Shown here piece after piece: positions 1 to 6,230 of a DNA stretch of 21,903 nt; positions within the stretch are counted from its first letter, which is position 1, and every line of letters starts with the position of its first letter. The notes under the pieces were generated by a model. It saw only the letters and a program-made list of their open reading frames with translations. It did no database searches and was not told the origin of the DNA. The translations under genes and the position numbers were made by a program. Source of the DNA: Candidatus Thorarchaeota archaeon (GTDB lineage: Archaea; Asgardarchaeota; Thorarchaeia; Thorarchaeales; Thorarchaeaceae); assembly GCA_016839345.1 (NCBI GenBank), contig JAEOUL010000120.1, positions 1 to 21,903 of the forward strand. The letters run 5' to 3'.

Positions 1-1
1 A

Positions 2-202
2 GCAACTTCTTCAGCGCTTTCTCTTTCTCAGGATGGTCTCAGACGCTGTTGTAAGCGTGCAATCTATTATGGAATGAAAGCGGCATTAGACCTCCTAAGG
101 AAGGAGTATGATATCAATCTAGGAGAATCCCCTGAAGTCAAGTCTTGTAAATACTCGTCAAAGAATAGAGACTGTGAGGAAGAATCCTGTCCATACCATT
201 AA
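2..202 (+). CDS. C-terminal fragment of an unknown cysteine-rich protein (5' end outside window)
   Basis: An open frame runs from the window edge to a TAA at 200-202 and gives the last 66 residues of a protein that starts upstream. The tail is rich in cysteine and charged residues: a CC pair in RRCCKRAIYYGMKAALDLL, then single cysteines in CKYSS, RDCEEE and the terminal CPYH. The later cysteines, spaced by about 9 and 5 residues and followed by a histidine, could bind a metal or Fe-S cluster, but this is inference. The helical stretch between the two Cys groups looks like ordinary soluble coding sequence. I do not recognise the family. It is followed by a 172-nt gap before the MerB-like gene. 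Confidence 0.6.
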   Translation, partial: ATSSALSLSQDGLRRCCKRAIYYGMKAALDLLRKEYDINLGESPEVKSCKYSSKNRDCEEESCPYH

Positions 203-374
203 AATCACGCTCTGTAATGATTTGATTCGTTGACAAAAGCTCATGTGAGTCATTGCAATTTGGCTGTGTTCTAGATAGAGATTTCTCGAAGATAAGAACC
301 GGCATATGTTGGCTGAAAACCCTAATTCATACTGATTAACTGAATCATGCTACTCTCACTGAAAAATTGGAGTC

Positions 375-1214
375 ATGATTAAATTGCAGGACCACCCCAA
401 TCTTATTGATGATATCATTGAGGAGTTCGTCAAACTTCATGTTGAAGTTCTCAAGAGTATTTTGAACGGAAAGACCTTTTACGAAATCAAGCAGACTTTT
501 GCCAACCGTCTTCAGGAATTCAACTACGACGAGGTTTCCTCCTTCCTCTCTCTTCTCCGGTTCAATGAAATTGGTGAAGTGGTAGGAGCATATCCAATCT
601 CACTTATTCCAACGAACATCAAAATTACAGCTGAAGGCATCGGAAGAGGATATGCTATGTGTGCAATTGATTCATTGGGAGTGGCTTTTCTTTTTAATGT
701 CAGAACTGATATCGAGTCTGTCGATCCTGTTACAGGGGTTCCGATACGAATCACGGTAAATCCAAATCAAGTCAAACCCAAACCCAATCCAAATATCATA
801 GTAACGATGCCTAAGACTGTAGAAGAAGCTGCATTCTGTTGCCCCCATGTGAGATTCCTAAGCTGTGAAAGAAGGAAAGTCACACCTGAGGGAGTCATAT
901 CATTTATGGATGCTATGAAATATGGAGTGAGTTTCTTTAGTCGATTTAATCTGAAAAAGAAATTCCGATCAAGACTATCTCCGCTTAATCATCTCTACAA
1001 CGCTGAATCACTTACAGCAGATGAACTCATCCACTTATACTCAAATAGTCCGCGATTCAATCTTCTGAGCTTACTATTCCCCGACGATTTTGGTAGAATC
1101 ATGGTGAACATTTTGTGTGAGAAAGGAATCATTGAGAAGCAAGAGAGCTCAGAAAATATACGTTTCACCTTGACGTATAAAGGAAGGAGAATCCTAAACA
1201 CGTTCAGGAGATAA
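375..1214 (+). CDS. MerB-like (alkylmercury lyase family) protein with C-terminal winged-helix-like extension
   Basis: A 279-residue cytosolic protein that looks like the organomercurial lyase family. Residues about 1-75 are helical and resemble the winged-helix N-terminus of MerB. The core has the family pattern: RGYAMCAIDSL (C96, D99), then ESVDPVTGVPIRITVNP (about 114-130), then FCCPHVRFLSC (C155/C156). MerB catalysis needs Cys96, Asp99 and Cys159 (E. coli numbering); a Cys-Asp pair and a following Cys just before a PHVRF segment are all present. Residues about 210-275 form an extra segment ending in FTLTYKGRRIL, like a winged-helix regulator. No merR, merA or merT is nearby, so mercury resistance is not implied; it may act on another substrate or be regulatory. 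The ATG follows TTGGAG. Confidence 0.7.
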   Translation: MIKLQDHPNLIDDIIEEFVKLHVEVLKSILNGKTFYEIKQTFANRLQEFNYDEVSSFLSLLRFNEIGEVVGAYPISLIPTNIKITAEGIGRGYAMCAIDSLGVAFLFNVRTDIESVDPVTGVPIRITVNPNQVKPKPNPNIIVTMPKTVEEAAFCCPHVRFLSCERRKVTPEGVISFMDAMKYGVSFFSRFNLKKKFRSRLSPLNHLYNAESLTADELIHLYSNSPRFNLLSLLFPDDFGRIMVNILCEKGIIEKQESSENIRFTLTYKGRRILNTFRR

Positions 1215-1230
1215 TTAGTTTCACAAATAA

Positions 1231-1962
1231 CTACTCGATAGCGATTCTTTCACCAATCTCTATTGAAATGTATTCTGTCGCGGATCTATTTTTTGCAGCA
1301 ATTTCGAGTGTTCCATAACTGCTGGTGACCAAAAAGAGGTTATTTTCGGGACCATACTCATACGTTCCTGCAAATGAAAGTTCACGCTGTTCATTTCGAA
1401 CAGAGATTTTGTAGTTTGACTTTGCAGCAGGAGGAATGTTTGTGATGATATTTCCAAATTTGTCTATTCGAACGACTTCGCCCTGACGACCCTCCTGAAA
1501 GAAGACCAGAGCCTGATCAAGACCGGGTTTTGCTTCGGTGGACATCACACTGAGTGTTCCAACCTCATGATAAGCTGCAGCCTTGGCAAAGATGTCCCTA
1601 CCGTGAAATGTCTTAGACATTCTCTCATCGGTTAGGATTCGATAGACATGCTCAATCCCATCTTCTGATGCCGCAGGAAACAATAATCCATTATCCGGAC
1701 CAATGTGAACATAATTCTCTGTCACAACAACGACTGCATCACGTGCTGTACCCACTCCGGGGTCCACAACGGAAACAAACACGGTTCCTGGTGGAAAGTA
1801 TTTGTAACTCTGCAGCAGAATCCATGCGCCTTCACGGATTGACTGTGAGGGTACTGAATGCGTTAGATCAACAATCTGTGCTTCTGGATGAATAGAGTAT
1901 ATCACTCCCCGCATCACTCCAACATACTCAGAAACTCCGAAGTCAGTCATTAGCACAATCAT
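1231..1962 (-). CDS. S-adenosyl-L-methionine hydrolase (SAM hydroxide adenosyltransferase, DUF62 family)
   Basis: A 243-residue protein of the SAM-dependent hydroxide adenosyltransferase family, whose characterised archaeal members split SAM with water into adenosine and L-methionine. The N-terminal domain has TDFG (6-9), VDPGVGT (66-72, with the conserved Asp and a following Arg74), GPDNGLL (88-94) and TFHGRDIFA (118-126, with the conserved His). The smaller C-terminal domain has DKFGNIITN (167-175) and SYGTLEIA (215-222). Length and motif order match the family. It lies 9 bp downstream of the ATP-NAD kinase gene on the same strand, and its SD (GAGGAAGG) sits at the end of that gene, so the two are probably cotranscribed and translationally coupled. 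The start is ATG. Its physiological role in archaea is not settled. Confidence 0.9.
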   Translation of the reverse strand: MIVLMTDFGVSEYVGVMRGVIYSIHPEAQIVDLTHSVPSQSIREGAWILLQSYKYFPPGTVFVSVVDPGVGTARDAVVVVTENYVHIGPDNGLLFPAASEDGIEHVYRILTDERMSKTFHGRDIFAKAAAYHEVGTLSVMSTEAKPGLDQALVFFQEGRQGEVVRIDKFGNIITNIPPAAKSNYKISVRNEQRELSFAGTYEYGPENNLFLVTSSYGTLEIAAKNRSATEYISIEIGERIAIE

Positions 1963-1971
1963 TTTCCTTCC

Positions 1972-3108
1972 TCATTCAATCTTGACTAAACGCATCTCGT
2001 TATAATCAGTGACCACCCTGATATATCCCTGAAGCATCTTATCGACCTGAGAATCACCGGTATCTACTCTCAAAACTTCTCCTTCAATCCCCTTGAGCTT
2101 TGAGGGTGTACTGACTACTATAATGTTGTCTTTTCCCACACGGTCGATGATTCCCGGACTTATCTGTTGATTTCCCCTGCCAAACAACATGCCCTGATGT
2201 CCAATGGGAGATACAACAATCCATGCCTTACTGAAATCTTTCACAAGTTCTAGAATCTCACTCTCATTAACATCGTTGTGAATTTTGCCCTCATGATAGA
2301 CATCAACACCAAGTGTTGTCTTCTTTACACCCAACATATCTGTGATTGTTTTCACTGTGGTCCCTGGCCCTAGAATGTATGAATCTGTTTCAGATATCTG
2401 TTCAATAACATATTTCGCGATTGATTCCTGATCCTCTTGTTCGTCAGTTGTTTCTGGGCTTGCTTGCTTGGCGCCCTGAAACCTTGCAGGAACTGAGGGA
2501 CCTATCAAATAGCCATACAATCGAATGATGAACCTGTCCTGTCGAATTGACTTTTCATCCGCATCCATGATTTCAAATTCAGCAGATTGAGCAGTTTCCT
2601 CGTAGACAAGTCGAATGACTTCCGCTGCGTCTGCAGGATGTACAACAAAGATGCCGCTATACATCTTGACTCCAGAAGGTACTCCTAGAACTTGGAGATC
2701 ATCAAGTTCATAGTCAGTAACAGAATCCAAGATGTCCCTTGCTGTACCATCACCACCAACGAACACCAGCAGACGCACACCTTTCTCATAGAGAGATAAA
2801 ACGCACTCCCTTGTGTCCGATGCATCCGTGGAGTTCTCAATCTCAATATCGATAACCTCGTGTCTCAATCCTGCCTCTTGGACAACATCTTCACCCATCC
2901 TTCCAGGACAGGTTATGATGTGAATCTCTTTCATTCCTTTCTTTATCGACATGACTGATTCCAGTGCAGACAAGAATTCTAATGCTCTACCAGGAGCTAC
3001 TGGACTGGCTCCTCTCTTGATAGCCTCCTCTACAACCCCGTCAGTTCCCTTCAGACCGACTCGGCCACCCATTCCAGCAATGGGATTGACAAGCAGACCG
3101 ATAATCAT
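1972..3108 (-). CDS. ATP-NAD/AcoX-type kinase family protein (probable NAD kinase)
   Basis: A 378-residue protein of the archaeal ATP-NAD kinase family, which would phosphorylate NAD to NADP in the cytosol. The N-terminus MIIGLLVNPIAGMGG carries the family's NP-x-AG-x-GG signature, and GGDGTARD (118-125) is the nucleotide-binding and catalytic motif of NAD kinases and related diacylglycerol-kinase-like enzymes. The C-terminal half (about 230-378) has the Gly-rich ILGPGTT and GRGNQQISPGII segments usual in this family. Residues about 207-228 form an acidic, Gln-rich linker. It is longer than bacterial NadK (about 290 residues), as expected for this subfamily. It is the first gene of an operon with the SAM hydrolase. 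Which nucleotide it uses cannot be read from sequence, so I leave the symbol blank. Confidence 0.85.
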   Translation of the reverse strand: MIIGLLVNPIAGMGGRVGLKGTDGVVEEAIKRGASPVAPGRALEFLSALESVMSIKKGMKEIHIITCPGRMGEDVVQEAGLRHEVIDIEIENSTDASDTRECVLSLYEKGVRLLVFVGGDGTARDILDSVTDYELDDLQVLGVPSGVKMYSGIFVVHPADAAEVIRLVYEETAQSAEFEIMDADEKSIRQDRFIIRLYGYLIGPSVPARFQGAKQASPETTDEQEDQESIAKYVIEQISETDSYILGPGTTVKTITDMLGVKKTTLGVDVYHEGKIHNDVNESEILELVKDFSKAWIVVSPIGHQGMLFGRGNQQISPGIIDRVGKDNIIVVSTPSKLKGIEGEVLRVDTGDSQVDKMLQGYIRVVTDYNEMRLVKIE

Positions 3109-3264
3109 AGCATTAATTCAACCTCAGTTTCTGACAGACAAGCATGCTCTAAAGCAGTTTTGATTGGTCAAAGAGGTTATGAAAAGCAGATCTGAATGAG
3201 TTAATCTGTTTAATTACAAACAGCATATAATGAAATTAGGATAGAATGCAGATTTTTGTGATTC

Positions 3265-3270
3265 TTTAAA
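3265..3270 (+). promoter_or_regulatory. TATA-like box for the NosD-like gene
   Basis: TTTAAA lies in an AT-rich stretch about 60 nt before the ATG at 3328. A transcript starting about 25-28 nt downstream would have a leader of roughly 35 nt that includes the SD at 3315-3319. Assigned by pattern only. Confidence 0.3.
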
Positions 3271-3327
3271 GGAATAGATATTAGACCTAAATTATGATTG
3301 ATTGAAAGAACCGTGAGGGAAGGGCTC

Positions 3328-4530
3328 ATGGATAGACGCACGTATGTTTGTATCATCACGTTCTTGTTGATTATGACAATGATAAGCGCAGGGTCTTTTG
3401 ATTTAGTTTCAGCGGACGAGGTTTATTCAGACGTATATGGCAAAGTTGAGTTCAACTTCGCGTATTGGTTGGGACATGATGATCCATACCCGAGAATAAT
3501 CACATTTTTGAACGAAACAGGCGGTTCTGGAACTGGAACAGAATCCGACCCATTCATAATTCAATGGTGCAGATTCGTGGCTCCTGATGGGGGACTCTGG
3601 CTACAGCATCTACCATATTATTTCATAATTAGGAATTGCAAGTTCGAAGGAACAGAGCCGAATAGGATTTGGTTCTACAACTCAAGTGTGATAGAAATCT
3701 ATGATTGTGAATTCATCTCTCGCGTTGAATTGACAGACCTTGACAATGTTACTCTTAGAGATAGTGAGTTTATTGATATTGGATTTAGTGTAAATAATTG
3801 CCGAAATGCATCATTCATTAATAACACACTCACAGGGGAAACAAGTCAGATTTTCATAGGCTTTTCGGAGCACATCTATTTTGGGTTAAATAGAATGAAT
3901 AATACTGGAACAAGTCTTGTACTTGCGGCTCCTGTAACTCATAGTATTTTTGAGAACAACACAATTCTGAATGCATATAGTGGAATGCAGATTTCTGCAG
4001 TGAATTATAGTGTTTTCAGATTTAACACTATAATCAACATATCTCTCTATGGAATCTGTCTTCATGGAGAACCTAGTTGTGTAGGAAACGAATTTTATGG
4101 AAATATTATAGAAAATGTTGGTCTTGATCCGCCTGAGGATTTCATGCCTGCCAACGATTACAGTGCAGGTATATTGTTTACAGGATATTCATCAGGAAAT
4201 AACATAACGTGGAACACATTTGACGGAAATGCGGAAGCTGTCGTAGATAATTCAGGCAACTACTATGATGCAAATTATTGGTCAGACTATGATGGAACTG
4301 ATGACGACGGTGACAATTTTGGAGATATTCCTTTCAATGTCACAGGGACTTCATCGTCACAAGATCATCGACCAAGAATGGAACGTGATCTAGCATACTA
4401 TGATTTAACGGCTGATCCTAGTAACGAACAGGCCAATGATGAAATGTTGATTCTCATTATTTTTTCAATTTCAATAGTTAGTTGCGTGGCAGTCGTATTG
4501 ATAGTGAGGTTGATACGTAAATCAGGATAA
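3328..4530 (+). CDS. Secreted, membrane-anchored NosD-like right-handed beta-helix protein
   Basis: A 400-residue surface protein. The ATG at 3328 is chosen because GTGAGGG (3313-3319) lies 8 nt upstream; a TTG 30 nt further up would only lengthen the signal peptide. Residues 1 to about 28 are a signal sequence (RR, then a hydrophobic run ending near VSA). The middle (about 75-300) is made of short Asn-rich repeats such as FINNTL, FENNTI, FRFNTI and NNITWNTF, typical of parallel beta-helix NosD/CASH-type domains. The segment YYDANYWSDYDGTDDDGD is a hallmark of archaeal NosD-like proteins and suggests calcium binding. Residues about 372-396 are a single transmembrane helix followed by RLIRKSG, so the helix domain faces outside. 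Substrate or binding partner is unknown. Confidence 0.8.
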   Translation: MDRRTYVCIITFLLIMTMISAGSFDLVSADEVYSDVYGKVEFNFAYWLGHDDPYPRIITFLNETGGSGTGTESDPFIIQWCRFVAPDGGLWLQHLPYYFIIRNCKFEGTEPNRIWFYNSSVIEIYDCEFISRVELTDLDNVTLRDSEFIDIGFSVNNCRNASFINNTLTGETSQIFIGFSEHIYFGLNRMNNTGTSLVLAAPVTHSIFENNTILNAYSGMQISAVNYSVFRFNTIINISLYGICLHGEPSCVGNEFYGNIIENVGLDPPEDFMPANDYSAGILFTGYSSGNNITWNTFDGNAEAVVDNSGNYYDANYWSDYDGTDDDGDNFGDIPFNVTGTSSSQDHRPRMERDLAYYDLTADPSNEQANDEMLILIIFSISIVSCVAVVLIVRLIRKSG

Positions 4531-4543
4531 TCATACACTGGTT

Positions 4544-5125
4544 TTACTTCAGAGCTCCTACTTGAGCAGCTGATTGTATCCAGAACGAAACTCGGACTAG
4601 AACCTCATCTAGGAACTTGTCACGGTTATCTGGGGTGGCGTCCTCTGGCCACTTGTTTCGACGATACTCATCGAATTTTTTGAAGGTTCGACCATATTTG
4701 GTGGTCAAGGGTATTTCCACACGACGGTCACACACAGTGTTTAGAGCTCTGATGAAGGTCACAAAATCCAGATCAAGGCGTTGAATCCATTTTCGAACAG
4801 CCTTGAAGAATGTCTGAGATTCAGCCTCACCCCAACCAAGCGTCTTAACTGCCTCTCTGTCTGAAGCATCGATTCTTCCTGTGTTGAAGCTACACTCTTT
4901 ACTAAAATCACAACGAGCCTTTAGATACAGCTTGCGTTTTGACATGAACATGAAAATCTCGTGAACGCCTTTCTTCCGCATCATCTCTTTGTGATCACTC
5001 ACTGGAAAAATGAGCTCTAGTATCTTTCCTTCCTTGAATTTCCCACCTGCCTTGAAGTACAATTCGAGTGCCCAAGCAAGTGCAGGAAGAGTGTTGACTG
5101 GGAAGATTTCATCGGCGTCGGTCAT
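4544..5125 (-). CDS. Hypothetical cytosolic protein downstream of the Ras-like GTPase
   Basis: A 193-residue protein without signal peptide or membrane segment. I do not recognise the family. It is highly charged and mostly helical by composition, with four cysteines: two in ARCDFSKECSF (spacing 5), one in NTVCDRR and none in a clear metal-binding array. A basic aromatic region (KYGRTFKKFDEYRRNKWPEDATPDNRDKFLDEVLVRVSFW) lies near the C-terminus. It follows the GTPase gene on the same strand with a 62-nt gap and could share its transcript, which would suggest a partner or effector, but this is only positional. It converges with the NosD-like gene, with 13 nt between the stops. The start is ATG. 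Confidence 0.75.
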   Translation of the reverse strand: MTDADEIFPVNTLPALAWALELYFKAGGKFKEGKILELIFPVSDHKEMMRKKGVHEIFMFMSKRKLYLKARCDFSKECSFNTGRIDASDREAVKTLGWGEAESQTFFKAVRKWIQRLDLDFVTFIRALNTVCDRRVEIPLTTKYGRTFKKFDEYRRNKWPEDATPDNRDKFLDEVLVRVSFWIQSAAQVGALK

Positions 5126-5187
5126 TGTAACAGATCATTCAGTGTAATTCTTACTGATATTGCTTGGGTTTTGTACAAAATTAGTGA

Positions 5188-5733
5188 CTAGAGGGACCCT
5201 TTCTCACGATTTGTGACTAGAACCTCAGCCAGTTCTTGGAAGATATCAATGATTCCTTCTCCCGTCTTTGCCGATGATTCGATATAGGGCATTCCGTGGT
5301 TGTCTGCAAACTCTCTTCCTTCAGAAGGCTCAACAACACGATCAGGCAGGTCAGTCTTGTTTGCTACCAGAACAAGCGGGATTGTCTTGTTGATTGCCTT
5401 GTGTAGCTCGTCGAGCCACTCCTCTAGAACTATGAAGGTTCTACGTCTGGTCACATCGAACACCAAGAGACCACCGCTCGAGCCTCTGTAGTACATCGGC
5501 CTCAAAATCTGAAATCGGCTCTGTCCTGCAACATCCCAGATCTGCAACTTCACGGTGACATTCGTAGGTTCACGAGAAATGTCAACGTTTTTCACGGCGA
5601 ACTGGCTTCCGATGGTTGTTTTGTAGTCGGTGCGGAAGAATCCGTGAGAGAAGCGGGTCACTATAGCAGTTTTGCCGACGGCACCCTCACCTAATACAAC
5701 GATTTTGAAGAGGTAATCGTACGAGCTGCTCAT
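5188..5733 (-). CDS. Ras/Rab-family small GTPase
   Basis: A 181-residue single-domain small GTPase with all nucleotide-binding motifs: G1 GEGAVGKT (15-22), G2 TTIG (39-42, Thr40 for Mg2+), G3 WDVAGQ (66-71, with the Gln equivalent to Ras Q61), G4 NKTD (125-128) and G5 SSAK (153-156). WDVAGQSRFQILRPMYYRGSSG resembles eukaryotic Rab and Asgard Ras-like GTPases. The protein ends NREKGSL, with no CaaX or Cys pair, so membrane attachment would need a partner. The ATG at 5733 is preferred because a perfect AGGTGA lies 8 nt upstream; the in-frame GTG at 5745 is part of that SD. Such GTPases are abundant in Asgard archaea; their cellular roles are largely unknown. A following hypothetical gene may be cotranscribed. 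Confidence 0.93.
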   Translation of the reverse strand: MSSSYDYLFKIVVLGEGAVGKTAIVTRFSHGFFRTDYKTTIGSQFAVKNVDISREPTNVTVKLQIWDVAGQSRFQILRPMYYRGSSGGLLVFDVTRRRTFIVLEEWLDELHKAINKTIPLVLVANKTDLPDRVVEPSEGREFADNHGMPYIESSAKTGEGIIDIFQELAEVLVTNREKGSL

Positions 5734-5785
5734 CTGTATAGTCACCTGAAGGGGATAGGCGGTGGTACGTCTAAAGCGATAGGAG

Positions 5786-5814
5786 TCTTACGGCACTAAT
5801 AAGGTTTCGTAAGA
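5786..5814. promoter_or_regulatory. 7-bp inverted repeat bracketing a TATA-like box upstream of the GTPase
   Basis: TCTTACG (5786-5792) and CGTAAGA (5808-5814) form a perfect inverted repeat with a 15-nt spacer. Read on the minus strand, the spacer holds the TATA-like CCTTATTAG. It lies 53-81 nt upstream of the GTPase ATG and 94 nt upstream of the small gene on the other strand. A dimeric repressor bound here would cover the promoter. This is inference from position. Confidence 0.35.
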
Positions 5815-5907
5815 TTTAGCAAAGTTACAGAAGCAGCCTAATAGAATTGATATGGGATTAAAACATGACAAGGTTATCAGAGTAAGGCGTAGGAGGAGGT
5901 AGTTTCA

Positions 5908-6090
5908 ATGAAGATATTTGAAGAGATATTCGAGCGAATGGATAGATGGAGGAATCTTCCCAAATACGGACTGAAAACACGAGCAGACATTTTCTTTAGT
6001 GTCTATCTAAAAACGGCATTGGAAACCCTATCACAAAGAGGTTTGTCGAATCACTTAGAACATGGAGCGAGATCACAGCAGGTGATATAG
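5908..6090 (+). CDS. Small 60-residue ORF with strong SD; possible N-terminal remnant of a longer protein
   Basis: A purine-rich SD, GGAGGAGGT (5892-5900), lies 7 nt before the ATG, one of the strongest in the window, so this ORF is probably translated. The first 38 residues (MKIFEEIFERMDRWRNLPKYG, then KTRADIFFSVYL) look like well-formed protein and, from memory, resemble the start of longer nuclease-like hypothetical proteins with an RWRNLPxYxLxxRADIFF pattern. After about residue 42 the composition becomes irregular (SQRGLSNHLEHGARSQQVI) and the frame stops. This fits truncation or a frameshift of a longer gene, though the other two frames give no clear continuation. It could also be a true small protein. 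Confidence 0.45.
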   Translation: MKIFEEIFERMDRWRNLPKYGLKTRADIFFSVYLKTALETLSQRGLSNHLEHGARSQQVI

Positions 6091-6188
6091 ACACCTGATA
6101 ATCGTTGCATTTTCCTCAGAATTGAAGACACAATTGCGACTGAGATGGCAACGTTTTTCCATTTCATCCTGCTCCACGTTTCAAGAAA

Positions 6189-6195
6189 CTTATAA
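6189..6195 (+). promoter_or_regulatory. TATA-like box for the beta-propeller surface protein gene
   Basis: CTTATAA preceded by the purine-rich AAGAAA lies about 39 nt before the GTG start at 6231. Transcription 25 nt downstream would begin near 6217, giving a short leader with the SD GGAGG (6218-6222) almost at its 5' end. Confidence 0.4.
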
Positions 6196-6230
6196 CTCCG
6201 TAGAATCCTAAGAGAACGGAGGATTCGTAG

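Noticed and set aside
375..1214. Calling a mercury resistance locus
   Set aside because: No merA, merR, merP or merT is present and the substrate of the MerB-like protein is unknown.
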